From Taudactylus pleione (lineage: Eukaryota; Chordata; Amphibia; Anura; Myobatrachidae): a DNA stretch of 64,000 nucleotides. Below, in pieces: positions 46,851 through 58,200 of this stretch. The first letter of the stretch is position 1. Each line of letters opens with the position of its first letter. The notes beneath the pieces were generated by a model, which saw only the letters and a program-made list of their open reading frames with translations, was not told where the DNA came from and did no database searches. The position numbers and the translations under genes are program-made. The stretch covers positions 434,001 through 498,000 of the forward strand of contig JAUIMM010000535.1 in the NCBI GenBank assembly GCA_031769625.1. The letters run 5' to 3'.

Positions 46851-47500
46851 TTGCAAATTATTATAATTTTTTTGTAAATAAATTGCATGTTCTTGCTGCA
46901 AATGACATAACAGGGAGGAGGTGTCTAGATGGTTAATGTCCCTACAGATGGGCCCAACTGGTTTGTTGCCACATATACCATGTATTGCACCCTGCATCTC
47001 GCGCCATACGGTACGCCTTAAATCGTGCCATTCAGTATTAATAGAAACAGAACGTAGCGTGGCACTGGAAAAAGTCATAGCGTGTAATATAACTTTTAGT
47101 CTAACAGGTGTTGCTTTTCCTAAACTTCACTGCACATACACCAGATATCCAATCATTTTCTTTATCACCGCCTGATGATTGGTTGACAGAACCTGTGATT
47201 CTGTACGCTATAGTACAGCGTTTCGGCTATGGAATCAGAGCTGTAGAAGAATGTGTAATAAAGGTTTAAATCATTACAGTATGTGTGTGAGGCCTCTACT
47301 TTTAAAAAAAAAATATTTTCTTTATACAGTATTTGTAGTTCAGTAGCCAATTACTGTCTGGACATAAACTACTGTACAGTATGTATTGTACGAGATTCTG
47401 AGACAGGCTGGGATTTGTAGTCTCACTGAAAACGGACACTGCAGTATCAACCCCACGCAACTACATTACTGTGTACAGTAATAAGATATGTAGGTATGGA
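46851..47500. other. unassigned sequence
   Basis: No bounded feature. GTACGCTATAGTACAGCG near 47201 is a short palindrome. Confidence 0.35.
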
Positions 47501-48240
47501 GAAAAGAGGACTCTTTTTGGGGGCACTCAAAATTTGTATATTCAAGTTTTTAAAATTTAACTTTTAATAGTAATAAAGTAAAAGTAAGTTTACACACAAG
47601 AAAAAATGACAACGTATAAACATAGATGATGGTTGCCAAAAAGAAGGAAACCCAAAAAGATATATACTCGTAAACAGTGATAATAATAAGAAAAAATTGT
47701 GAAAATTAATCTGGATGAAGGCAAGTATTTAAAAAGCAAAACAGTAAATCCCTTCGTAGTATTAAAATAATACAGAATTAGAGGGAATATTATAGTTCAT
47801 ATCATAATACATATGAGAAAATAATTATTGGAATTAACTTTTGATCAAGTAGCTCCTTTCAGTGATATGTATCCAGTCATAGACAATAGGATAATAGGTA
47901 TCAGACACACCGGTACCAAGTAGTTATCAGTTCATAGCGCTCCTTAGATTTAAATTGACACTGTTATTAAACATAAATGCTCCTTAGACCATAAGAAGCA
48001 CAGATGACTCCCATAAATAGAATTGTCTACACCTTATTCCAAATATTCAAAACGTGTACCAACATTGTCACCTAAAAAATCCGGCAAGTTAGATAATGCA
48101 ATGTCAAAATTGATAATATATCCCTTCCTTCCCACCAGCTGCTAAACCCACTCTCTCATCCCATGTCCTCTGTTTTTTACAAGGCGTGGTGACAGCAGAA
48201 GTGGGGGAGACAGACTCTGGGTCCCTATTTTTTTCATATT
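47501..48240. repeat. fragments related to the insertion at 3491-5054
   Basis: Near 47507 GACTCTTTTTGGGGGCACTC is the reverse of the 3' edge at about 5003-5026. From 48121 CTTCCTTCCCACCAGCTGC to 48215 matches 4034-4120 in the forward sense. The mixed orientation suggests a rearranged or composite copy. Confidence 0.55.
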
Positions 48241-48470
48241 CCATCTGTCACCTTAACAGATATTTCTGTCATTTAATCTATATTATCTATATACCAATAG
48301 GAATAAAATTGGGTGGTAATAAATCCTGCATCAACCCTCATCTAGATGCGTCCTGTGCAAACTCCAACCAGCATAAACTTTGCATACAGTAATGAGATGC
48401 AAGCCTATATCTGGAGCAAAACAGCCAGGGGCATGATCCATGTGTGGTGGGGTTCACAGGCTCAAGCACA

Positions 48471-48545
48471 ACCTTCTTGGCCTAGTGGTTAGAGCGATCG
48501 CTTTACATGGCCATGATCCATGGTTCAAATGCCACCACAGCCCAA
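48471..48545 (+). repeat. tRNA-derived SINE head (Val-TAC-like)
   Basis: TTGGCCTAGTGGTTAGAGCG resembles an internal-promoter A box, and GGTTCAAATGCCA resembles a B box, 30-odd bases apart. Between them CGCTTTACATGG would place the anticodon TAC in a seven-base loop. The acceptor and anticodon stems pair poorly, so a SINE head or tRNA pseudogene is more likely than a working tRNA. Confidence 0.5.
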
Positions 48546-49019
48546 TATAATATTTTAGATTCATTCCTCCATATATTTTTTTTATAAAGTACATTTGTGA
48601 GTTGGATCCATCTGCACTAATCGGGTTTCAGATGTAACCATAGGTGTTGGGTTACAGGGACTCAAATGCAATCTCAGTTTACAATAACACCACAACATTT
48701 CCTGTTCAATAATGTTGCAGTACTGTATTGAAGCCACTACACAGCTCCACAACTCCCTTGCACCCTGCAATGACACACCCATACAGTTATTGGGTGCAGG
48801 GGCTCAAGTGTCTGGTTTCAGAGGCACCTTCAGCATCAGGAGTTAAGATGGGTCAGATGCAGGGCTCAAACAGGTCTCAGATGTGCACCTTCGGTGTGTT
48901 GGGGCTCAGGGGCTCAGACAGGATCATACGCATGCAAAGCTTTCAATGAGACAGGATGAGTTACAGTAATGTTTACTAATGATGGGGTTTTGGTGTAGAT
49001 TAACAGATACAGTAGACAG
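48546..49019. repeat. dispersed repeat with GGGGTTCAGGGGCTCAGATG units
   Basis: CAGGGGCTCA(A/G)G and GTTTCAGATG blocks recur at 48600-48960, 49540-49610 and, across a hAT insertion, at 50990-51061 plus 52882-52915. The stretch at 48715-48830 matches the uninterrupted form of the site hit at 51062. Confidence 0.55.
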
Positions 49020-49520
49020 TAAAAAGGTTGACAGTGTCTAGATAGACACCAGATGTTAAACAGTCAATAGGTCGACAGGGAAAATAGGTCAACATATAAG
49101 ATGTGATGTTCGACAGGTCCAAATGGCTGACAGGGCCAAAAGGTCCACACATAAAAAAAATGGTCGACACATAAAATGGTTGAAATTTTTTTTTTCATAA
49201 CCTAAATCTTTACCTTAAACCTCCTCTTGGTGCCTAACCAAACCCTAACCCTCCTTCCTGGTGCCTAACCCTAAGAATTGGAGTAAGTGCCTAACCGTAA
49301 CCCTCCGTTAAGTGCCTAACCCTAAATAAAAAAAGTAACGTGTCAACCTTTTGATCAAACCATAAACCTAAACAATAATAACAAAAAGTAATTGTTTTGA
49401 CCATTTTTTTGTGTCGACCATTTTTGGGTCAACCTTTTGACCAAACCCTAAATGTAAAAAATACTAATAAAACAAATAAGCATGGTGACAATTTTTGTGT
49501 CAACCTTTTGACCATGTTGG
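49020..49520. repeat. GTCGAC-motif repeat with CCTAACCCTAA core
   Basis: The edges carry GTCTAGATAGACACCAGATG and repeated GGTCGACA / GTCAACCTTTTGACC. The core 49195-49330 is a degenerate CCCTAACC minisatellite. The same edge sequence appears inverted at 59125-59190 and 60745-60805. Confidence 0.7.
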
Positions 49521-49679
49521 TCATTTACCAATCATTGTGATCAGGTTTCAGATGCACCCACAGGTGTTGGGGTTCAGGGGCTCAGATGCATCCACAGGTG
49601 TTGCGGGTTCACAGCTTGCAATTAAGTGACCTGGATAAGACACACCTACAGTACAGCTTTCAATTAAGTAAACTTAACA

Positions 49680-50720
49680 ATGGGGGGAATCGCTCATTGG
49701 GTGAGAGGTGGAAGACTCGCCTCTCTCAGCCAATGAGCGTTCAGTACCGAGATTTTTATAGTGTACTCCAGCCGCTGAGCCATCATTTGGTTAGTAATCT
49801 GGGTCATTTTGGTGTTTGTTTTGCCAAGACCGTGGATGTTTTCTTTGGAACAAAGTGGATGTGATCCATGCATAGGAGCAGGTGAGTATGGAATTTTTTT
49901 TACAGGTATCCCTGGATTTCTATAAAGAGAATGGGATGTGAATGGCTTCAGGGATACATACTATACAGTAGGTGAGTTTGGGTGATTGTGAGTGTACATG
50001 TATGGTTTAATAAAATTTTAATATCACAGTGTGTGTCCTGTGTTTATTGTAATATTTCTTTTGCAGGTGAACTACAGGTACATACATACCAGCAGGTCAA
50101 TAATGCCCTGAATGCTGGTAATTGTGGTTCTCCAAGTACCAGAATGCAGGGGAGGCTTGCTGGTACCTGTAGTTCTTCTTCAAAAGACAATTTTTTTACT
50201 TCTTTTATTTGCACCACATTTTACACAACCAACCTGGCAACCACCACTCCTGGGGTGTGGGGATAGCCCCGGGCTATCAGCCCAGGCCTGGGGTGCCCTG
50301 GAATTGGGTACCCTTTTATTGGGGTGGTCCCCACCATCCCCAGGGATCCCCTACCTGTACTGACTAGCGGTCAGGAGTAATGCTTTGGCCAGTGGGCCTG
50401 GTGAAAGGGTTCCCCTGGCTGTGGCATTACTCCCCTGCTAGAAAGAGCTTGGTGTTGGTTATGGATAATATAGAGGAGCCCTACAATTTTTGTCCCCTAA
50501 ATTTCCAAAACCAGGACTGGCTCAGCTGAGCCCAGTGCTGGTTGTACTAAATACAGGGGACCTGTCCTTGTATCTGTGTTAAAAAAATGTATAGTGTACA
50601 AGTGTAAAATTAAAATTAAATAAAAAAATATTTAATTTTAATTTTACACTTGTACACTATACATTTTTTTAACACAGATGTATGGACAGATCTCACTGAC
50701 CTGTGCATGCATCTGTGATT
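49680..50720 (+). repeat. unclassified dispersed repeat, copy 4
   Basis: Fullest-looking member of the family at 11146, 33300(-) and 34560. It begins with the hairpin CTCATTGGGTGAGAGG / CCTCTCTCAGCCAATGAG, then AGGTGAGTATGGAATTTT, GGTTCTCCAAGTACC and a block with CCAGGACTGGCTC. A perfect palindrome lies at 50572-50679. No coding domain recognised. Confidence 0.65.
50572..50679. repeat. perfect 50-bp-arm palindrome
   Basis: Arms 50572-50621 and 50630-50679 are exact reverse complements over 50 bp, with an 8-base loop (AAAAAAAT). The arms begin ATCTGTGTTAAAAAAATG. Confidence 0.97.
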
Positions 50721-51061
50721 CATTTTTTTTACACTGATGTTTGCAGCACGGATCTTCCTGGTTCATGCTGCAAGCCTCTGTCTGCTTTTGCACACGATGA
50801 TATGAAAATCATTAGATCATGCATGATAGATCTTATATATATGTTTTTTTCTCCATATCGTGTCCTGGATTGCCGTGGTGCTGTCTGGGAGAGTTCAAGG
50901 GAAATTGTGATGACATTGCATCATTTGCAGGTCATCTAGTGTGTAGGCACCATAACACAAGATGAATTCCTGTTCACTACTGTTGGGGTACTGTGTTGAA
51001 CTCACTACATTATTCACAACATTCCCTACCCTGCAATGACAGACACCCATACAGTGATGGG

Positions 51062-52873
51062 CAGGGGTGGATTGAATTGACCTAATCTGGGGTTTTCCCG
51101 GTGGGCCGGACCATTTGGGGGCCGGGGCCAATGAAAACATGTTTATATATTTACCTTTCCTTTTTTTTTTAATGGCTGCGGACTCCAGCCTATTGGTCCA
51201 GGAGTCATCAATCAATTCATTGGTGAGTCAGTGGTAAGGAGCCAGAGGCATGGAGTTTTAGCTGATCCAGCAGCACTTGCTGCTGGATCAAATTACCTGG
51301 CAGCTGCGGCTGTGTGAGCTTTGGAGCCTTGTGGGTGGAACTACTGGGGGTGTCAACTATAGAGGAGAGTTCTTCCAGTTATGCGAGTAGCGCTGCAGTA
51401 GAGGAAAGCAGCAGTGACAATGGCTGCATACAGTGAACATCACTCTTCACTGAGTGAAGAGATTCAGGTGTGTGAGCGGTGCTGCTAGGGGCTGTCAGTG
51501 TGAGATGGAGGAGAGAGGCACTGCGAGGCAGAGGAGAGCACCAGTGATAGGGGGTGTTAGGAGCTCCAGCTGTGTCAGAAGGAGGAGATTGGTGGCTACT
51601 GTGTGAGGACCAATGGCACCTGGCAAATATGAAAAAGTTTAAATTAAGAAGAAAGAGGCACAACCACTAGAGGGAGAAGATAAAGCAGGACCTGTTTGTT
51701 TTCAATAAGGTATGGGGTCCTTTAAGGTTGTTTGCTTGGTGGGTTCCCTGTTATTGTGGTGCAGAGGGAGCCCTAAGGTTAGCTGCATGTGCATGGTGCT
51801 ACCCCTGGATGGGGTATGGTGTAGTTGTATGGGGTTGTATGCCTTTGTATAAGGAAGCAGGGCTTGGGGTGGAATGCCCTCTATGGTCCCCAGTATATGG
51901 GAGCATGGGTTGGTATGCCCACTACGACCCCCAGTATAGTGAAGCAGGGCCATTGGCATGCTGCTGTGAGGAGGGTCAGTGTGTGCTTTTGGGGGGGCAG
52001 TGGGGTGTCAGTGAGTGGCGAGGTGGGCAGTAAGGGGTTTAGTGTGTGCTGAGGGGCTCAATGTGCTGTAGGGGGGGCACAGAGGAGATGGGATTGGAGA
52101 GACACACAGGGTTGGCACTGTGGAGACACTCTGGTATGGTGCTGGTGACAACCCTGGAGAGACACAGTGGAATGGTGCTAGAGACACACAGGTACTACCG
52201 CTACTTGGAGTAGAAGAAAAGGGTGCAGCACAGTAATCTTTAGTAAGACACCAATTCTAAAGAAACCATATTGTTGATATATATGGTACCAAAATTAGCA
52301 AATATATTTTATAAATATAAAATTGTTTGATCAGGGATACTTAAATTTTTCCCTGCCACAAAACTTTTGTTACTATGTATTATCTGGTTGAACCTTTGTT
52401 GCATGATGATGATATTGGCTTTATTCCTACAGGCACCTTCTGGACCATGTGATCTGAATAGCGAATACCGACTGAAAACACTATCTGTCCAGGGAGGAAC
52501 AATTTTTTCAGAGGTTTCCCACAGAAAAACAACCATATAGGTAAGATGTAGTTTTATGCAGTCCACACAAAAACAGTATAGATTTTTTTTTTATGGGAGG
52601 TCCCCCCCTCACCCGCTGCTCTGTCTACTCACTGGAGAGACGAACTAGGGGTATGCCCAGTAGTTATTGGAGCACTGGGCATGCCCCCATGGTGGTGAAA
52701 ATTGGGGACTTAGCTGGTGGGCATGGCATTTCATGTAAGGTCACACCCCTTTCCACAAGGTCACACTCCCTTCTCCGGGTGCGCGCCTTCGGTGTGCACA
52801 AATCTCCTGTTCAGACCTAGGGCCACTTTCAGAAAATTTTCCAGGGCCACTTTACATTCCCAATCCGCCCCTG
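51062..52873. mobile_element. 1.8-kb non-autonomous hAT element
   Basis: Termini CAGGGGTGGATTG and CAGGGGCGGATTG (right end reverse-complemented) are flanked by exact GTGATGGG copies at 51054-51061 and 52874-52881. Several open frames inside lack any transposase motif. The flanks rejoin into a sequence like 48760-48830, which serves as an empty-site relative. Confidence 0.93.
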
Positions 52874-52881
52874 GTGATGGG

Positions 52882-53594
52882 GCACAGATGCAAGTGGCGG
52901 GTCTCAGACGCACATAAAGACTGAAATAATTACACACAAATACCAATTTTAAAAATTAATGACAATGCTTTTACTTAATAAGGTACAATATAATGTACTG
53001 TATGCATATACAGTTATTCACACCTGCAGAGACAAGAATACAGACTTTTTAATACATGCTTTAGCTAAGATATGAAACAAAATGGCTGCTGCATCAGGCA
53101 CACACTTGCTTACATTTAGAGAGGAAAGGGAAGGCCTTATGCTCTCTATGCCTAGGGCCATTCAACAAGTGTACTCTTCTGCAAATACAGTACTGTAGTA
53201 CAAAAAATATTGTATAGTAAACTGTTTTTTACAAACTGAAAAAAATTGAAACATTAGCAATAGCTAAGTATTGTACAATATAGCTGAAGGTTTAAAATGT
53301 GCACTCTTTTTGGTGAGAAGCTGTATGGTCCAGTGTGCCATACTGTATGCAGATCAGGATTCAGTAATTTTGCCAATGGTCACTGCATGATGTCAACTAG
53401 AAAAAGTAAACAAAATTGATTATTGTACAGTAGGTCAGACAACATACAGTAGTATCCAGTAAATTAAAATGACATTCAGTGTTATTGTTTTACAGCATAC
53501 AGTATGAATCTACTGTATATTGTACAGTGCATACAGTACTGTACTGCAGTGTTTTTCAGTAAGTCTTTACTCAACAACTGTATTAGACTATGAT
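52882..53594. other. AT-rich sequence with many TACAGTA-type motifs
   Basis: No gene. ACAGTA, GTACAG and ACTGTAC recur many times, for example at 53180-53560. Confidence 0.5.
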
Positions 53595-54387
53595 ATTAGC
53601 CTTAGGGATGAGCGGGTTTAGATTTCTGAAATCCGAACCCCCTGAGCCCCCCCGATCCGAGTCGTATCCGAGTCAGGCTCGACTTTTGCCGCCTGACTTG
53701 GAACTGAAATCAAGGCAAAACGTCATCATCCCGCCTTCCGGATCTCGCAGGTTTTGGATTCTATAAAATGTCCCTGTGTCGGTGCCATTTCTCACTCCGG
53801 CTGTGGACAGTGAAGAGGGAGGGTGGGAGCTAGGGCTGGCTGCAGTGCCAGATTAATGTCCATATGGGCCTGGAGCTGAAATTTATGAAGGGCCTATTGA
53901 GTGCCGCAGCAGGGGGTGTGACCAGCGCTGCAGCAGTGTGACTGGTGATGTGGGGTTGTGACTAGTGTGGTGTAGCTGTGATTTACATAGGGGTGTGGCC
54001 TGTGTTGTGGGTGTGTTTTGACTGTATACAGTGCCATAACTGCAGGTATGTGACCGGTAATGCTGCACAGAGCGCAGGGTTCTGTTTGCAGCACCGTCGC
54101 AGCCCCATGGCCTTTGTTACTGGCTAGCAGGGTGCTTGCACCCTGCAGCCAGTATCACTCCTGCAGTACTGCCCAGAAAGACACCTGCAGTCTTTGCAGC
54201 CTCCTCCGGATGCTCCGGGCAGTGTTGCACTTCCAGGTGCCGGTGGCCCAGGCCCCTCTATGCTACAGCATGACGTCATGCGCTTAAGGGGCAGTCCCGG
54301 CACAGGGCGCTCTGGAGCCAGCTGAGTGTGTGTGTGTGTGTGTTGCACTCTGGAGCCAGCTGATTGTGTGTGTGTGACACTCTGATG

Positions 54388-54530
54388 GCTTGTATAAAAC
54401 ATACTGACCCGTTTATGTAAGCAATGTTTCAGAACTTTTATTTGTCATTTTGGTAATCCTGACGAAAGAATGAATACAAGTTCTGAGACGCTGATTACGT
54501 AACTGGATTTTAGTGTGTTTTATACAAGCC
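54388..54530. mobile_element. small palindromic MITE
   Basis: Ends GGCTTGTATAAAACATACTG and (reverse-complemented) GGCTTGTATAAAACACACTA form an inverted repeat around about 100 bp. It is nested in the hAT at 53843-56557. Target duplication not resolved. Confidence 0.65.
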
Positions 54531-54930
54531 GAAGTTCATTATGTTGACATAAGAGTTAATAAAAAAATTACTGTGTGTGTGTGGTTTTGGTGGGAGGGGT
54601 TAGGCTCTTGGGCAGGGGAACCTTTTTTCTGCTGAGGGCCATTTTATAACATTATTCGTGGGCCCGGTGCAGGCCACGCTCCCTCCATGTGACATCACAT
54701 GAGTCGGGGCCACAATCCCCGGCAATTACAACAATGCCCGAAGCATCCTGAGGATTTTCCGTGGAGCTGTAAGGGGTCCTGGAGGCACTGGTGCATAGAT
54801 TCTGGCTGCAGGGTAATATTCCAGGCACCCTGGTAGCCAAATGAGGTTAGCAGAAAAAAGTTCAGAGGGCCAGACCAAATCACTCCGCGGGCCTTATACG
54901 GCCCCCGGGCCTGAGGTTCCCCATCCCTGC

Positions 54931-55330
54931 CCTAGGGGAAGGTTAAGGCTAGGCTGCGGGGGAGGAGGATAGGTTTAGGCACTGCACGGAGGGTTAGGCA
55001 CTAGGGGAAGGTTAAGGCTAGGCTGCGGGGGAGGAGGATAGGTTTAGGCACCGCACGGAGGGTTAGGCACTAGGGGAAGGTTAAGGCTAGGCTGCGGGGG
55101 AGGAGGATAGGTTTAGGCGCTGCACGGAGGGTTAGGCACTAGGGGAGGTTACAGTTAGATGGGGCGGGGCTAAGGTTAGGCCCTACAGGAAGGGTTAGGG
55201 GTAGGGATCAGGGTTAGGCTGTGCAGGGGCATTAGGCACTAGGGGAAGGTTAGGGTTAGGCTGCAGGGGGAGGAATGGGTTAGGCACTACAGGGAGGGAG
55301 TAGGGATTAGGTTTAGGGATGGGGGTAATA
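54931..55330. repeat. 69-bp minisatellite with TTAGG motifs
   Basis: Units starting CTAGGGGAAGGTTAAGGCTA begin at about 54932, 55001, 55070 and 55139, a 69-bp period. Degenerate GGTTAGGG units follow to 55330. Confidence 0.9.
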
Positions 55331-55556
55331 TCCCCCGGAAGGCAGGAGCAGCAGAGGTCATGACTGCTGGGACCCAGGAGCCGCGCTGGAGCTGCTACAG
55401 CCATCAGGAGCATGTTAGTGGGCCAACAGGGATGATATGTCGGCGTTCCATCACTGTCTACATGATGAATGATGGAATGCCGAAATGTAATACTACACCC
55501 GCTTTAGTCCCCATAAGTGTGCCTCAAGCTCCTGTACCCTCCCTATTTACCAATGT

Positions 55557-55559
55557 GTG

Positions 55560-55627
<68 letters not shown>

Positions 55628-55640
55628 TACACACACACAG
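55557..55640. repeat. TA/CA compound microsatellite
   Basis: (GT)n, (TA)n and (CA)n runs in series. Related TA runs lie at 55941-56018 and 56072-56110. Confidence 0.95.
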
Positions 55641-55723
55641 TATATCACACAAAATGATTCGGTAAAAGCAGTCCAAAGTAAATGCAAGGTACCCAGATGC
55701 CCTCCCAAGGAATATTCATATAT

Positions 55724-55934
55724 TAGGTGCTTGTTCAATCCTAGGAAAGACAGAGGGGGCACTCTGGAACTTAAATGCACAAAGTATGTACTTGAAAATG
55801 ACCGACGTTTCAGAGCCAACCTGGCTCTCTTATTAAGCTCGGCTCTGAAACGTCGGTCATTTTCAAGTAAATACTTTGCGCATTCAAGTACCGGAGTGCC
55901 CCCTCTGTCTTTCCTATGATTGAACAAGCACCTA
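55724..55934. repeat. palindromic element with ~94-bp arms
   Basis: Arms 55724-55817 and 55841-55934 pair with few mismatches (TAGGTGCTTGTTCAAT / ATTGAACAAGCACCTA; ACGTTTCAGAGCC / GGCTCTGAAACGT). The 23-base centre is ACCTGGCTCTCTTATTAAGC-like. It sits between TA microsatellites. Confidence 0.92.
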
Positions 55935-55981
55935 CTGTAATATATATATATATATATATCTATATATATACACACACAGTG

Positions 55982-56025
<44 letters not shown>

Positions 56026-56070
56026 TATATTATATGCTCCTGTACCCACCTAATTTGACACACACATAGC

Positions 56071-56104
<34 letters not shown>

Positions 56105-56559
56105 TATATACAAAACATACATAAATAATACACAGGGGCCAAACTTTACACTGACCTGTGGAATGTTACATGCTGGGCTGCAGTGCCTTCCCTCCTGAAC
56201 TAAGCGATTGGTCTAGTCAGGTGCACAGGACACAGCTTTGCAGTAGGATGTACAGGAGGCGGAGCTTAAGTCACATAGGGGCGGAGCTTCGGCGGGCAGT
56301 GGTGGGCGGGGCTTAGACCTAGCAGCCGAGAGGAGGGGGTGGGGGTGACAATGGGCTCAGCAGCTTCGGGCGGACAGTAAGTGAGTGCGCTGGGAGGTGA
56401 GTGAGCTGATCAGTGAGTCAGCTGGGCTGTCGGTGGTGACAGGAAAAGAAAAAAAAATTTTTCCTGTCTGCACTGCAGTCAGTGTATCCTGTGGGCCTAT
56501 TTTCAATGGGAGGCCTGGAGCTGTAGCTCCAACCGCCCCATTGTTAATCCGGCCCTGGC

Positions 56560-56800
56560 TGGCTGGGCTGTGTTGTGCTGCTGTTGTCCATAGGGGCTGT
56601 GACCACTGTGTCCATAGGGGCTGACTGGTCTGTGTGGTGCTGCTGTTGTCCATAGGGGCTGGCTGGGCTGTGTTGTGCAGTCAGTTGTCCATAGGGGCTG
56701 TGTCCACTCCAAAGTCTATAGGGGCTGGCTGGACTGTGTTGTGCAGTGTCCCATAAAGGCTGTAGTCCTAGAGGGGTGCTGTAGTGTTATCCATGGGGTG
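56560..56800. repeat. CCATAGGGGCTG minisatellite
   Basis: Degenerate units of about 30-60 bp built on TGTTGTCCATAGGGGCTG and GGCTGGGCTGTGTTGTGC, about six units. It lies just right of the nested hAT and inside the host hAT. Confidence 0.8.
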
Positions 56801-56814
56801 ATCTGTGCATCAGG

Positions 56815-58200
56815 GGTGCTCCCCCAAAGTGCACTCCAAAAAAAAATTTTTTTTTTCTGTGTATGTGAATTGTGTGCGCAGTAGCCGCACATGCATCAAC
56901 AAAGTAATGCCAAGCGTGCGCCTGTGTCATAAGTAAAGGGCTGGCTGGCTTGACCGTTAAAGGATGCTGTAACCCCCAAAGTGCACTCCAAACAAAATAA
57001 AAAATTATTTTCTGTGTTTGTGAATTGTGTGCACTGTGGCCGTACGTGCATCAACAAAGGAGCAGCGCCAAGCGTGCGCCTGTATCCCATAAGTAAAGGG
57101 CCGGCTGGCTTGTCCATTAAAGGGTGTTGTAACCCCCAAAGTGCACTCCAAAAAAAATAAAAAAAAATAATTTTTTTGTGTTTGTGAATTGTGTGAACAG
57201 TAGCCGCACATGCATCAACAAAGTAGCGTCAAGCGTGCGCCTGTGTCTAAAGTAAAGGGCCGGCAGCCTTGACCGTTAAAGGGTGCTATATCCCCAAAAG
57301 TGCACTCCGAACAAAATAAAAAATTATTTTCTGTGTTTGTGAATTGTGTGCACTGTGGCTGCACGTGTATCAACAAAGGAGCAGCGCGAAGCATGCGCCT
57401 GTGTCACATAAGTCTGTTAAAGGGTGGTGTAACCCCCAAAGTGCACTCCACAAAAAATAAACAATTCTTTTTTTTTGTGTTTGTGTGCGAAATGTATGCG
57501 CAGTAGCCACACGTGTATCAACACAGCAGCAGCGCCAAGCATGCGTCTGTGTCATAAGTCAAGGGCCGGTTTGGACATCTGGTCCAGACTGAAGGACGTG
57601 CCAACAATGTCAATTTCTGACATGTCTACTGTCACTGCATATGATACTGTCACCACTGACAGAATGGTGGAGGAATTATTTTCTGTGTTTGTGAATTGTG
57701 TGCACTGTGGCTGCACGTGCATCAACAAAGGAGCAGCGCCAAGCATGCACCTGTGTCATAAGTAAAGGGCCGGATGGCTTGTCCGTTATAGGGTGCTGTA
57801 GCCCCCAAAGTGCGCTCCACAAAAAATAAAAAATTCTTCTTTTTTTTCTGTCTCTATGAATTGTGTGGGCTGTAGCCGCACCTGCATCCTCAAAGCAGCA
57901 ACGACAAGCGTGCATCTGTCTGTTAAAGGGTGGTGTAACCCCCAAAGTGTGCTCCAACCAAAATAAAATAATCTTCTTTTTTTCTGTTTGTTTGTGAAAT
58001 GTATGCGCAGTAGCCACACCTGCATCCTCAAAGTAGCAGCGACAAGCATGAGTCTGTCTGATAAAGGGTGGTGTAACCCTCATAGTGCGCTCCGCAAAAA
58101 ATTTTAAATTCTTTTTTTTCTGTCTTTGTGAATTGTGTGGGCTGTAGCCGCACCTGCATCCTCAAAGGTGCAGCGACAAGCGTGCATCTGTCTGTTAAAG
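56815..58200. repeat. satellite-like tandem array, 137-160 bp units
   Basis: The anchor CCCCCAAAGTGC(A/G)CTCC or a variant appears at about 56821, 56973, 57133, 57292, 57433, 57802, 57939 and 58077. Spacings are about 152, 160, 159, 141, 369, 137 and 138. The 369-bp gap holds a ~107-bp piece of hAT transposase (57569-57675). Units share TGTGTTTGTGAATTGTGTG, GCCGCAC(A/C)TGCATC and AAGCGTGC. Open frames through the array are repeat artefacts. Confidence 0.9.
57569..57675 (+). pseudogene. hAT transposase fragment inside the satellite array
   Basis: Translates as a stretch with VTAYDTVTTDRMVEE, parallel to SDTVSINRMVEDYF in the fossil at 23030-24060. In that fossil the next residues continue directly. 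Here the coding sense breaks off at a satellite unit and resumes at 58201 with DYISDSIQ. The array therefore interrupts one transposase frame. Confidence 0.72.

Larger units (their letters stand above)
53843..56557. mobile_element. 2.7-kb hAT element nested in 53603-59991
   Basis: Termini CAGTGCCAGATTAA and CAGGGCCGGATTAA (right end reverse-complemented), with an exact GCTGGCTG duplication at 53835-53842 and 56558-56565. Contents: a small palindromic element (54388-54530), TTAGGG-like minisatellite, a long palindrome and TA microsatellites. No transposase frame. Confidence 0.93.

Noticed and set aside
48471..48545. Functional tRNA-Val gene
   Set aside because: A and B boxes are recognisable but the acceptor and anticodon stems pair poorly. 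A SINE head is more likely.
54931..55330. Chromosome end or true telomere
   Set aside because: Units are degenerate 69-bp repeats inside a hAT element, not a TTAGGG array at an end.
55547..55975. Open frame with Tyr-Ile runs and an inner globular-looking part
   Set aside because: The ends are TA/CA microsatellite and the middle is a palindrome that reads open in both directions.
57676..58083. Cys/His-rich minus-strand frames that look like zinc fingers
   Set aside because: They arise from tandem satellite units; Cys and His are not in any zinc-finger spacing.
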